From positions 226,386 to 290,385 of the forward strand of contig CAVVVC010000008.1 in assembly GCA_963751595.1 (NCBI GenBank): DNA of 64,000 bases, written 5' to 3'. Positions 43,860 to 53,143 of the stretch are shown here, piece after piece. Under the pieces are notes generated by a model. That model did no database searches. It had not been told where the DNA came from and saw nothing but the letters and a program-made list of their open reading frames with translations. How positions within the stretch are numbered: position 1 is the first letter of the stretch; each line of letters begins with the position of its first letter. The position numbers and the translations under genes were made by a program. This DNA is from JAHEGP01 sp963751595 (GTDB taxonomy: Bacteria; Pseudomonadota; Gammaproteobacteria; Pseudomonadales; JAHEGP01).

Positions 43860-44038
43860 CCACGGTGTTGCCGGTGGTGCTATCCCGTGTTCAATGCACG
43901 ACAAGTCCGGCGGTGGGACAACTGTCAGTCCAGCAAAATCAACCCTTCCTCCTCCCTGGTATTCGCTGTTGCTGCTGATTGATATAGCGGATCGGCACGT
44001 GTTTCGGCGCGCGGGGACACGCAACAACGTGATGAATC

Positions 44039-44902
44039 ATGCAGTCTGAAGCCTTGGAGTCAGTCGATCAACGCGAAGCTGAAAACCGCTTTGATGTACT
44101 CATTGTCGGTGCCGGCATTTCCGGCATCGGCGCGGCCCATCACCTGCGGGAGCAATGCCCCGGCCGAAGCTTTGCCATCCTCGAGAGCAGGGCATCCTTC
44201 GGCGGTACCTGGCACCTGCATCGGTATCCGGGAATCCGCTCCGACAGCGACTTGCACACGTTCGGCTACCGCTTCAAGCCCTGGTCGGGCAAGCCGATAG
44301 CATCCGGGAGCGCCATTCTCGAATATCTTGGGGAGGCGATTCACGATGCTCAACTGGAACCCTCCATCCGCTATCACCATCAGGTGTTGAGCGCCGCCTG
44401 GGATTCCTCGAGCCAGAGCTGGACGCTGGATGTGTGTATCGGCGATGACGCAAAGCGGGTTCAATACCGCTGTGAATTCCTCTGGATGTGCCCGGGTTAC
44501 TATCGCCATGCTCGCGGCTATACCCCGAACTGGCCGGGCATGGCGGCATTCAAGGGTCCTATTGTCCATCCGCAAACCTGGCCCGAGGGACTGGACTACG
44601 CCGGCAAGCGGGTGGTCGTCATTGGCTCGGGCGCCACTGCCGCCACCCTGATTCCCAGCATGGCGGAAAGCTGTGCCCACATCACCCTGTTGCAGCGATC
44701 ACCCACCTATTTCTGGACCGGGGAGAATCGCAACGAACTGGCCGAGCAACTGCGGGAGCTCGAAGTACCCGAAGAATGGGTCCACGAAATCGTGCGCCGT
44801 AGCCTGCTCAAACAGGCCAAAGATATCCAGGATCTGGCGACGAATCATCCCGATATTGATCAAGGAGGAACTGTTCAAGGTCATTCGTCAGTACCTCGGT
44901 GA
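44039..44902 (+). pseudogene. Flavin-containing monooxygenase, N-terminal part (frameshifted)
   Basis: The frame encodes the FAD-binding half of a class B flavoprotein monooxygenase (Baeyer-Villiger type): VGAGISGIGAAHHL near residue 26, SFGGTWHLHRYPGIRSDSD, the fingerprint-like FKGPIVHPQTWP and the NADPH loop VIGSGATAATLI near residue 203. After DLATNHPDI the frame drifts and stops at 44902, while the homologous sequence continues one frame over. An extra A at 44859 in GATATTGATCAAG explains it (expected DIVKEEL). Joined, the two parts give about 500 aa, normal for the family. The substrate is unknown. Confidence 0.82.
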
Positions 44903-45548
44903 GGATTTCGACATGTCCCATTTCACCCCCAGCTACCGACCCTGGCAGCAGCGTCTGGCTTACGTTCCCGACGGCGACCTGTTCCAGGCGATCAAGTCGG
45001 GTAAGGTCTCGGTGGTGACCGATCACATCGAGCGCTTCACGCCCGAGGGTGTCCTCACCCGATCGGGCCAGATGCTGGAGGCGGATATCATCATCACCGC
45101 AACCGGGTTCAATTTGTGCGTGATGGGCGATATCGACTTTACGGTCGATGGTCAGGCTGTCGATTTCAGCAAGACCTACACCTACCGGGGCATCATGAAT
45201 TCCGGCATTCCTAACATGTCAGCAATGTTTGGCTACCTGCGAACCAGTTGGACCATGCGAGTAGACCTGGTGGCTGATTTCATCTGTCGACTGCTGAACC
45301 ACATGGAGGCCAGGGGAGCTGCTGTCTGTACGCCGACGCTGGGGCAACAGGATCTAAAGATGACGCCCCAGCCCTGGATCGACCCCGAGGAATTCAATCC
45401 CGGCTATATGCAACGCAGCCTGCATTTGCTACCCAGGCGAGGTGACCATGAGCCGTGGGTCTTCAACACCAATTACTATTCTGAAAAAGACGAACTGCCC
45501 CGGGTCGATCTCGATGAAGATGCGCTGGTCTATGTAAAGCGCAACTAG
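44862..45548 (+). pseudogene. Flavin-containing monooxygenase, C-terminal part in shifted frame
   Basis: From 44862 this frame continues KEELFKVIRQYLGEDFDM, then HFTPSYRPWQQRLAYVPDGD, the ATGFN motif (IIITATGFN) and a C-terminal part with PWVFNTNYYSEKDELPRVDL, ending at 45548. It is the second half of the monooxygenase gene and has no own start. With the one-base correction it completes the enzyme. Confidence 0.82.
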
Positions 45549-45680
45549 CATGCTCCTGGCCCGGCAGCTGGGTCGAGCAGGCTTCAGCAAGGGCGCGTGC
45601 GTCCGACGCCCGCGAGTACAGATTGAAATCCTGTGGCTATGTTGTATCCTCGGGGAACGAGTCTGAGCGTGAACACAGGC

Positions 45681-46073
45681 ATGGCAAACAGAATAACGAG
45701 ATGCATCGTCGCAGTGTGGCTGTCAATCGCCCTGGTGGGTCAGACACTGGCTTACGTATCGGTGTCCTGCCCTGATGCCCGGACCGCAGGCATCGATACA
45801 AGCCCGGGACCCGTTGACCAAAGTGCGGCGGGCATGGCCGCCATGGACCATTCACACCACGCCAAACCGGCGATACCAGCTGAAAGTGCTCCAATGGACT
45901 GTTGCGGTGATGCCAACTGCCCGATGCTTCACTGCGTGGCGTCGCCCTCGCTGTCCGTCGCCAATGACCTGAAAAGCCCCGTCGATGCGGCCCGCGTCGA
46001 TTGGCCAGAATTCCTGTTGTCCCATTCGAGTTCGCCCCCCGATTCCCTCTATCGCCCTCCCACTCACCGCTGA
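45681..46073 (+). CDS. Small secreted Met/His/Cys-rich protein at the head of the copper cluster
   Basis: The 130-aa product from ATG 45681 has a signal peptide (about residues 1-25) and a mature part with potential metal ligands: AAMDHSHHAKP and APMDCCGDANCPMLHC near residues 55-85. No firm family name can be given; similar short proteins accompany TolC/CusBA operons. Cysteine, histidine and methionine density suggests a periplasmic copper or silver binder. The start is uncertain, as the frame is open to 45633 and no clear ribosome binding site precedes 45681. cusC-like follows 120 bp downstream. Confidence 0.62.
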   Translation: MANRITRCIVAVWLSIALVGQTLAYVSVSCPDARTAGIDTSPGPVDQSAAGMAAMDHSHHAKPAIPAESAPMDCCGDANCPMLHCVASPSLSVANDLKSPVDAARVDWPEFLLSHSSSPPDSLYRPPTHR

Positions 46074-46193
46074 AGCGGGATAGATGTGCCCGCAAATCGG
46101 GTACAGGATATCCGCCGCGCCCAAGCGGTGAGCCATTGCGCTCACATTGAATAATCTTATGCCTGGCCAGGGGCCGGGCGCGTGGGAGGCACC

Positions 46194-47546
46194 ATGTATA
46201 GTCCATTGCGAAATTCAACGCGATATTCGGATTTTCCGGCTTTCAGGATAGCGGCCATTTTCCTGCTGGCTATCGGCTCGCCCTGTGCACTGGCGCAACA
46301 GTTTCTGTCACTGGAGCGCGCTGTCGCGCTGGCCCAGGAAAATGACCCCTGGATGGCGGGCAGCCGTCTGCGGGAGCAGGCTGGGGAGGCGCAAAGTGTA
46401 GCCGCCGGGCAGCTTCCTGATCCCACTCTATCCCTGGGCTTCGCCAACCTTCCCGTCGACAGTTTCGACTTCAACCAGGAGGCGATGACCCAGTTCAAGC
46501 TTGGTGTCAGTCAGCAATTTCCCCGGGGTAACACGCGCACTCTCAAGCAGCGACAGCTCAGGGAACTCAGTGCCCGGCATCCCTATATGCGGCAGGACCG
46601 CCAGGCCCGTGTGCGGGCTTCCGTGTCCCGCTTGTGGCTCGACGTTTATCGTTTTCGCCAGTCCATCGAGCTGATCGAAGGCGACCGGGATCTGTTTGAG
46701 CACCTGGTGGATGTTGCCCAGTCCAGCTACCAAAGCGCACTGGGAGGCACCCGTCAGCAGGACCTGGTGCGGGCACAGTTGGAGCTGACTCGCCTGGATG
46801 ACCGGCTGGTGATGCTGCAACAGCAGCGGGAAACAGCGCGAGCGGAACTTGACGAGTGGTTGGGGGGGAAGCTGTCTCGCGGCTGGCAGCTCGCGGATTC
46901 TCTGCCGACGCTGACGCCGGCCAATTCAGCACGGGTCGACCCCACATCGTCGGGCGAGGCATCAAGCACCACGTTGCTGGGGCATCCCTCGATCAAAGCA
47001 CTGGATCAGCAGATTCTGGCGGGCGGCACCGGGGTGCAGCTGGCTCGGCAGCAATACAAGCCCCAGTGGGGGTTGATTGCCGGCTACGGGTATCGCGGGG
47101 ATGATCCCCAGGGCAATGAGCGCAGCGACTTTTTTTCCATGGGGGTCAGCTTTGATATGCCGCTGTTTACGTCGAAACGCCAGGATCAGCGTTTGCAGGC
47201 CGAGGAGGCAAGCAAAGAGGCGCTGAAAACCGACAGGGCGTTGGCCTTGCGATCATTGCAGTCTGGCCTTGACGCCGCGCGCGCGCGTTTGCGGCGACTG
47301 GAGCAGCGCAAGGCGCTCTACGACGGTCGTTTGCTCGAGCAAATTCACGACCAGGCCGAGGCCTCGTTAACGGCCTACACCCGGGACGACGGCGATTTTG
47401 CCGAAGTGGTGCGGGCGCGTATTGCCGAGCTCAACGCCAATATCGACTTTCTCAATATCAAGATCGACCGGCTCAAAACGCTCGCCGAATTGAACTATTT
47501 TCTGGCGGCATCCGGCGCCATGTCTGCCACGGAGGTCCATCGATGA
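46194..47546 (+). CDS. cusC: TolC/CusC-type outer-membrane efflux channel
   Basis: The 450-aa product has a signal peptide (about residues 1-35, ending near ALAQ) and two outer-membrane efflux protein repeats of long helices (SLERAVALAQENDPWM start; second repeat from about 240 with GHPSIKALDQQILA). It forms the outer-membrane exit duct for the CusBA pump. ATG 46194 is preferred because GGGAGG lies 5 bp ahead; a GTG at 46182 is also open. Its stop overlaps the cusB-like start by four bases (ATGA). Confidence 0.88.
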   Translation: MYSPLRNSTRYSDFPAFRIAAIFLLAIGSPCALAQQFLSLERAVALAQENDPWMAGSRLREQAGEAQSVAAGQLPDPTLSLGFANLPVDSFDFNQEAMTQFKLGVSQQFPRGNTRTLKQRQLRELSARHPYMRQDRQARVRASVSRLWLDVYRFRQSIELIEGDRDLFEHLVDVAQSSYQSALGGTRQQDLVRAQLELTRLDDRLVMLQQQRETARAELDEWLGGKLSRGWQLADSLPTLTPANSARVDPTSSGEASSTTLLGHPSIKALDQQILAGGTGVQLARQQYKPQWGLIAGYGYRGDDPQGNERSDFFSMGVSFDMPLFTSKRQDQRLQAEEASKEALKTDRALALRSLQSGLDAARARLRRLEQRKALYDGRLLEQIHDQAEASLTAYTRDDGDFAEVVRARIAELNANIDFLNIKIDRLKTLAELNYFLAASGAMSATEVHR

Positions 47547-49210
47547 TCAAGCCTGATCGACTAAAGCCGGCGCTGGTCCTCATTGCGCTGGTGTTGACCG
47601 CGGCTGTAAGCCACTACCTCACCGTGCGGCAGCTGGGGGCCCCCGATGATGCGCCTGTCGCCGCTGCCGAGAAAAAGCCCCTGTACTGGGTTGCACCCAT
47701 GGACCCCGATTATCGCCGTGATCAGCCTGGTAAATCCCCCATGGGAATGGATTTGATCCCGGTCTACGAGCAGCCCGCGCAAGGTCTGGAGGAGGGGACC
47801 GGCACGGTGCGGATATCGCCCCGGGTGGTCAACAACCTGGGGGTGAGGACCGTCAGCGCAACGTTGCGTCGACTCAATCACGCGATCGACAGCGTCGCCT
47901 ATGTGCAGTACGACGAAGACAGGCTGGTGCATATCCATCCTCGAGTCGAAGGCTGGATAGAAAAGCTTTTCGTAAAGGCTGCGGGGGAACCGGTGGTAAA
48001 GGGCGCGCCGCTGTATTCACTGTATTCGCCGCAGCTGGTCAATGCGCAGGAGGAGTTGTTGCTGGCGCTGAATCGCGATAATCCCCGCTTGGTCCGCGCC
48101 GCAGAAGACCGTCTCAGGGCACTGCAAATTGATGCCGCGGCAATCGCCCGGCTCAAGCGGAACCGCAGGGTTCAACAGACCATGACTTTTTTTGCGCCCC
48201 AATCCGGGGTGGTGGAAAACCTGAACATTCGGGAAGGATTTTTCGTCAAGCCCGGCACCACCGTTATGTCGGTGGGTAATCTCAGTGAGGTGTGGGTGGA
48301 GGCGCAGGTTTTTGAGCGCCAGGCGGCGCAGCTCAAGCCCGATCTGCCCGTGACCATGACCCTGGATTACCTCCCCGGTCGGCAGTGGCGGGGCAAGGTC
48401 GACTACGTTTATCCCGTTCTCGACCCGAAAACTCGTACCCTGCGGGTACGCGTGCGATTCGAAAATCAACAGGGCCTGTTGAAGCCGAATATGTTTGCCC
48501 GCTTGACCATTCAGGGCGATGACGGCGTGGATGTGCTGGCGATTCCCCGGGACTCGGTGATCCGTACCGGCAAGCAATCCCGGGTGGTGCTTGCTGGGGG
48601 TGAGGGCAGGTTCAAGTCTGTCGCCGTATCACTGGGTCGGTCAGATGACCAGTATATCGAAGTGACCCGGGGCCTGGAGGCCGGCGACAGGGTGGTTGTC
48701 TCGGCGCAATTCCTGCTCGATTCCGAATCCAGCAAGCGTTCGGATTTTAAGCGAATGGAGTCTGCCAAACAGGAGGCTTCGACGGACGCCATGCCGCGCC
48801 ATGGGAATCCGCCAACGGGTCATGGTGAAATGGATCACGGTGCGATGGATCACGGTGCGATGGATCACGGTGCGATGGATCATGGTGCAATGGATCACGG
48901 TGCGATGGACCACGGTGCAATGGATCACGGTGCAATGGATCACGGCGCAATGGATCATGGTGCAATGGATCATGGTGCAATGGATCACGGTGCAATGGAC
49001 CACGGTGCGATGGATCACGGTGCGATGGATCACGGTGCGATGGATCACGGTGCGATGGATCACGGCGCAATGGATCATGGTGCAATGGATCATGGTGCAA
49101 TGGACCACGGTGCAATGGACCACGGTGCGATGGACCGCGGAGATGCTGAGTACCACGGAAAGTCTCGGGATGCGACAGGTCATTCGGCACAGCAGCGGGA
49201 TGGGAATTGA
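47543..49210 (+). CDS. cusB: CusB-type RND efflux adaptor with a 20-copy MDHGA tail
   Basis: CusB is the periplasmic adaptor joining the CusA pump to the outer-membrane channel for Cu(I)/Ag(I). The 555-aa product has an N-terminal anchor (about residues 8-28), a heavy-metal-binding domain (YWVAPMDPDYRRDQPGKSPM, then GMDLIPVYE, about 48-76), the barrel-sandwich / helical hairpin / beta-barrel domains (about 90-400), and then an unusual tail: twenty perfect MDHGA repeats followed by MDRGD and a short His-containing end. The tail offers about 20 Met and 20 His as soft-metal ligands. Upstream of the repeats GHGEMDHG resembles the start of Met/His segments in copper oxidases. Confidence 0.92.
   Translation: MIKPDRLKPALVLIALVLTAAVSHYLTVRQLGAPDDAPVAAAEKKPLYWVAPMDPDYRRDQPGKSPMGMDLIPVYEQPAQGLEEGTGTVRISPRVVNNLGVRTVSATLRRLNHAIDSVAYVQYDEDRLVHIHPRVEGWIEKLFVKAAGEPVVKGAPLYSLYSPQLVNAQEELLLALNRDNPRLVRAAEDRLRALQIDAAAIARLKRNRRVQQTMTFFAPQSGVVENLNIREGFFVKPGTTVMSVGNLSEVWVEAQVFERQAAQLKPDLPVTMTLDYLPGRQWRGKVDYVYPVLDPKTRTLRVRVRFENQQGLLKPNMFARLTIQGDDGVDVLAIPRDSVIRTGKQSRVVLAGGEGRFKSVAVSLGRSDDQYIEVTRGLEAGDRVVVSAQFLLDSESSKRSDFKRMESAKQEASTDAMPRHGNPPTGHGEMDHGAMDHGAMDHGAMDHGAMDHGAMDHGAMDHGAMDHGAMDHGAMDHGAMDHGAMDHGAMDHGAMDHGAMDHGAMDHGAMDHGAMDHGAMDHGAMDHGAMDRGDAEYHGKSRDATGHSAQQRDGN
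48830..49144 (+). repeat. Tandem 15-bp repeat encoding MDHGA x20 plus MDRGD
   Basis: Twenty-one 15-bp units starting at 48830, each ATG-GAY-CAY-GGY-GCR, run without a break or indel; the last (49130) is degenerate (MDRGD). Only silent third positions vary among the first twenty. Units 8-10 and 16-18 share the same silent pattern (GGC-GCA, CAT-GCA, CAT-GCA), 120 bp apart, and units 12 and 20 also match, suggesting that a block of about eight units was duplicated. Confidence 0.97.
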
Positions 49211-49212
49211 TC

Positions 49213-52200
49213 ATGATTGAATCCATCATCCGCTGGTCCTTGAGCAATCGCATCCTGGTATTGTTGGCGAGCGCCTTCTTGGCAGCCGCGGGGCTGTATT
49301 CGTTGCGCCAGACTCCGGTCGATGCCATTCCGGATCTGTCTGATGTCCAGGTGATCATTAAAACGGCCTATCCCGGTCAGGCACCCCAGGTGGTGGAAGA
49401 TCAGGTTACCTATCCGCTGACCACTGCCATGTTATCGGTGCCCGGGGCAGAGACAGTGCGCGGTTTCTCGTTTTTTGGCGACTCCTATGTCTATGTCGTT
49501 TTCGATGACCAGACAGACCTGTACTGGGCAAGGAGCCGGGTACTGGAATACCTCAGTCAGGTGGCCCCATCACTGCCCGCCAACGCGCGCCCCCAGTTGG
49601 GACCGGACGCCACCGGTGTCGGTTGGGTTTATCTGTATGCGCTGGTGGACAGAACGGGCAAGCACGATATCAGCCAGTTGCGGGCGTTGCAGGACTGGTT
49701 CCTGAAGTACGAACTCCAGACCGTGCCTGGTGTTTCCGAAGTCGCCGCCATTGGGGGTATGGTCAAGCAGTACCAGGTCACTGTAGATCCGGCGAAGCTG
49801 CGCGCCTACGGAATTCCGTTATCCCACATTCATACTTCGATCAAACGCGCCAACCAGGAAGTGGGTGCCTCGGTGGTCGAAATGGCAGAAGCCGAATACA
49901 TGGTGCGGGCCTCCGGCTATATTCGCAACCAGCAGGACATCGCGTTGATTCCACTGGGTTTTAGCGAAAGCGGAACGTCACTGCAACTGCAGGATGTCGC
50001 CGATATCACACTCGGGCCGCAGATGCGGCGGGGTATCGCTGAGCTCGACGGTGAGGGTGAAACCGTTGGTGCGGTAGTGGTGATGCGAAGCGGTGAAAAC
50101 GCCAAGAAAACGATTGACGGTGTGGTGGCCAAGCTCGATGGACTTCGGCGCAGTCTGCCACCGGGGGTCGAGATTGTCACTGTTTACGATCGCTCCGGCC
50201 TTATCGAGCGCGCAGTGGAGAACCTGTGGCACAAGCTTTTGCAGGAGCTTGCCGTCGTGATCCTCGTGTGCATGGTTTTTCTCTACCACCTGCGCTCTTC
50301 CCTGGTCGCCATCATCAGTCTGCCCGTGGCCATTCTCACGGCCTTCATCGTCATGTATGCACAGGGTATCAATGCCAACATCATGTCGCTGGGAGGCATC
50401 GCCATCGCCATTGGCGCCATGGTCGATGGTGCCATCGTCATGATCGAGAATATGCACAAGCACATGGAGGGCACTGAACTCACTGCGCAAAACCGCTGGC
50501 GGGTTGTCGCCGAGTCAGCCGCCGAAGTGGGTCCGGCGCTGTTTTTCAGTTTGCTGATCATCACTGTCAGCTTTATTCCGGTCTTCACCCTGGAGGCCCA
50601 GGAGGGCCGGATGTTTTCACCACTGGCCTTCACCAAAACCTATGCCATGGCGGCAGCCGCAGTCCTGGCCATTACCCTTGTTCCGGTGCTGATGGGCTAT
50701 TGCGTTCGCGGTGTGGTGCTCCCCGAGCGTAGCAACCCGGTGAATCGATTGCTGATTGCAGCCTACCTGCCAGTATTGGAAAAAGTCCTGAACTTTCCCC
50801 GCACCACCGTGGCCCTGGCGTTGCTTGTTCTGGCCACCAGCCTTTGGCCCCTTAGTAAGATAGGTAGTGAATTTATGCCGCCGCTGGACGAGGGCGATCT
50901 GATGTACATGCCCACGACCTATCCCGGGGTATCGATCGGCAAGGCGCGTGAAATTTTGCAGCAGACCGATAAGCTCATCAAAACCGTGCCCGAAGTCCAA
51001 ACCGTGTTTGGAAAAATTGGCCGCGCAGAAACCGCCACGGATCCTGCGCCGCTCACCATGATCGAAACCTTTATCCAGTTCAAGGATCCCAGCGAGTGGC
51101 GAGACGGTATGACCATGGAAAAACTGAAGCAGGAGTTGGATGCCTTGGTAAAGCTGCCGGGCCTGACCAATGCCTGGGTGATGCCCATCAAGACCCGGAT
51201 CGACATGTTGGCAACCGGTATCAAGACGCCGGTGGGTATCAAGGTGGCCGGCGATGATCTGGGTGTGATCCAGGATATAGGCCAGCAGCTAGAGGCGATT
51301 CTCCGGGATGTGCCGGGCACGGCAAGCGTTTATTCCGAGCGGGTTGCCGGCGGGCGCTATATCAATGTCGATATCGATCGCGAAAGGGCATCGCGCTTCG
51401 GGCTGAACGTTGCCGATATACAGGAGTTGTTGGCTTCGGCAGTCGGTGGCATGAACGTAACCCATACCGTGGAGGGGCGCGAGCGCTATCCGGTTAACGT
51501 GCGCTATCCCCAATCCTATCGCAACACACCTGAAAAGTTAGAGCTGTTGCCGATCGTCACTGCAAACGGTCAGCATATCGCTCTGGGGGATGTAGCCCGG
51601 GTTTACATCGATGATGGGCCACCCGGAATCAAGAGTGAAAACTCCCGCATCAATGGCTGGGTTTTCGTCGATATCGATAATGTCGACGTGGGGACCTACG
51701 TCGAACGCGCTATGGCAGCGGTAACGGATAAGCTGGAGATGCCCGTTGGCTATGCCATCAACTGGTCGGGGCAGTACGAATACATGTTGCGCGCCAAACA
51801 AAAACTGGCCTATGTGCTTCCCCTGACTCTGGCGATCATCGCTGTTTTGCTGTTCATGAACTTTCGCCGCTATGGGGAGGTTGTCATGCTGCTGGGTACA
51901 CTGCCCTTTGCCCTGGTGGGAAGTCTCTGGTTGATGCATTGGCTGGGCTTCAATTTCTCGATTGCGGTGGGGGTTGGGTTTATCGCTCTGGCCGGCGTCG
52001 CGGTAGAGACTGGCGTGATCATGATGGTCTATCTCAACCAGTCCTGTAATTCGCTGACGGCTGCTGATCGCAGCCTTGACCAGGAGCGGCATTCTGACGA
52101 ACTCAAAGCAGCGGTGATTCGCGGTGCAGGCCTGAGGGCGCGCCCGGTGATCATGACAGCGGCCACTGTGATCATCGGATTGTTACCCATTCTCCTCGGA

Positions 52201-52338
52201 TCCGGAACTGGCTCGGAGGTGATGAGCCGCATTGCGGCACCCATGGTAGGCGGGATGGTAAGCGCGGTTGTGTTAACCTTACTGGTTCTGCCCGCCGTGT
52301 ATTTTCTTTGGCACCGGGGCCGAATAGCCCCCCGCTGA
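49213..52338 (+). CDS. cusA: CusA-type heavy-metal efflux RND pump
   Basis: CusA is the inner-membrane proton-driven pump for Cu(I)/Ag(I). The 1041-aa product has 12 transmembrane helices in two halves, the family start IIRWSLSNRILVLL, the proton-relay segment IGAMVDGAIVMIENMH (around residue 405), PLDEGDLMYMPTTYPG at the start of the second half, and the periplasmic methionine region RIDMLATGIKTPVGIKV that corresponds to a copper-site methionine in E. coli CusA. ATG 49213 follows the cusB stop by 2 bp; a TTG at 49207 is open but less likely. No CueR or CusRS regulator is seen nearby. Confidence 0.95.
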   Translation: MIESIIRWSLSNRILVLLASAFLAAAGLYSLRQTPVDAIPDLSDVQVIIKTAYPGQAPQVVEDQVTYPLTTAMLSVPGAETVRGFSFFGDSYVYVVFDDQTDLYWARSRVLEYLSQVAPSLPANARPQLGPDATGVGWVYLYALVDRTGKHDISQLRALQDWFLKYELQTVPGVSEVAAIGGMVKQYQVTVDPAKLRAYGIPLSHIHTSIKRANQEVGASVVEMAEAEYMVRASGYIRNQQDIALIPLGFSESGTSLQLQDVADITLGPQMRRGIAELDGEGETVGAVVVMRSGENAKKTIDGVVAKLDGLRRSLPPGVEIVTVYDRSGLIERAVENLWHKLLQELAVVILVCMVFLYHLRSSLVAIISLPVAILTAFIVMYAQGINANIMSLGGIAIAIGAMVDGAIVMIENMHKHMEGTELTAQNRWRVVAESAAEVGPALFFSLLIITVSFIPVFTLEAQEGRMFSPLAFTKTYAMAAAAVLAITLVPVLMGYCVRGVVLPERSNPVNRLLIAAYLPVLEKVLNFPRTTVALALLVLATSLWPLSKIGSEFMPPLDEGDLMYMPTTYPGVSIGKAREILQQTDKLIKTVPEVQTVFGKIGRAETATDPAPLTMIETFIQFKDPSEWRDGMTMEKLKQELDALVKLPGLTNAWVMPIKTRIDMLATGIKTPVGIKVAGDDLGVIQDIGQQLEAILRDVPGTASVYSERVAGGRYINVDIDRERASRFGLNVADIQELLASAVGGMNVTHTVEGRERYPVNVRYPQSYRNTPEKLELLPIVTANGQHIALGDVARVYIDDGPPGIKSENSRINGWVFVDIDNVDVGTYVERAMAAVTDKLEMPVGYAINWSGQYEYMLRAKQKLAYVLPLTLAIIAVLLFMNFRRYGEVVMLLGTLPFALVGSLWLMHWLGFNFSIAVGVGFIALAGVAVETGVIMMVYLNQSCNSLTAADRSLDQERHSDELKAAVIRGAGLRARPVIMTAATVIIGLLPILLGSGTGSEVMSRIAAPMVGGMVSAVVLTLLVLPAVYFLWHRGRIAPR

Positions 52339-52403
52339 CAGCGGATTTGGAATGGGGGTTTTGATATCAATTGTGATCACTATCTGGAGCCGCGGAGGCC
52401 TTC

Positions 52404-52913
52404 ATGTCTACTTTGTCGCCTTACCTGAAGTTAAGTGTCTTGTTGTTCATCCCGTTGCTGTTCGCCTGTTCGGATCGGCACCCCGTGGCGGCGCTGCCGG
52501 CTGCCCAGGCAAGCGCCGCAGTGGGTATGGATGTCTACAAATCTGAAAGCTGCGAGTGCTGCAACGACTGGATTACGCACCTCGATGACAATGGCTTCAG
52601 CAGCTCCATTCACCACCCTGAAAACCTCAATGCCGTGAAGCGCGAGCACGGCATCGATCCACGTTTTCAATCCTGTCATACCGCAATATCCAGCGCAGGC
52701 TACGTCTTCGAAGGCCATGTTCCGGCGAAGTTCGTCCAGCAGTTTCTTGCTAAGCCGCCCGCGGATGCGATTGGACTCGCCGTTCCCGGGATGCCGGTGG
52801 GAAGCCCGGGTATGGAAATAGGCGACCGTTTCGATCCCTACGCAGTGCTGTTGTTGAAGAAGGACGGAAGCCACGAGGTTTTTGCCCAGGTGAACGGGCC
52901 CCAGGATCAGTAA
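52404..52913 (+). CDS. DUF411 metal-binding lipoprotein
   Basis: The 169-aa product has a lipoprotein-type signal (LLFIPLLFAC, Cys at about residue 22) and the DUF411 pattern: VYKSESCECCNDWITHL with clustered Cys (about 45-61) and FQSCHTAISSAGYVFEGHVP later. DUF411 genes commonly flank copper resistance operons and are thought to bind copper in the periplasm. GGAGG lies before ATG 52404. It follows cusA by 65 bp and probably belongs to the same transcript. Confidence 0.88.
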   Translation: MSTLSPYLKLSVLLFIPLLFACSDRHPVAALPAAQASAAVGMDVYKSESCECCNDWITHLDDNGFSSSIHHPENLNAVKREHGIDPRFQSCHTAISSAGYVFEGHVPAKFVQQFLAKPPADAIGLAVPGMPVGSPGMEIGDRFDPYAVLLLKKDGSHEVFAQVNGPQDQ

Positions 52914-53143
52914 GCCCATGTTTGGCTGGCAATCATCCCTGTATTGATAAGGCCTGGACGTTATGGCACTGTCGGCGAACCTGCCTGGTGATGCATCTTT
53001 ACGCACACGCAGCGATCCCGTGAACAGAGGCCAGGGTGTCAACGCTACCACCTCAGGAGCCGACTGAGTCCCGAAAGCAGCGAACGGTTACCCCGCCCGC
53101 ATTACCAGGGTGAAGAGCGGCTGCAAAGATGGGGAGGCAACCA

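Noticed and set aside
48830..49144. CRISPR array
   Set aside because: The repeat units are contiguous, 15 bp long, without spacers, and in frame within a coding sequence.
48696..49220. Long alternative frames over the MDHGA repeat on both strands
   Set aside because: A 15-bp repeat without stops stays open in several frames; only the cusB frame joins to conserved domains.
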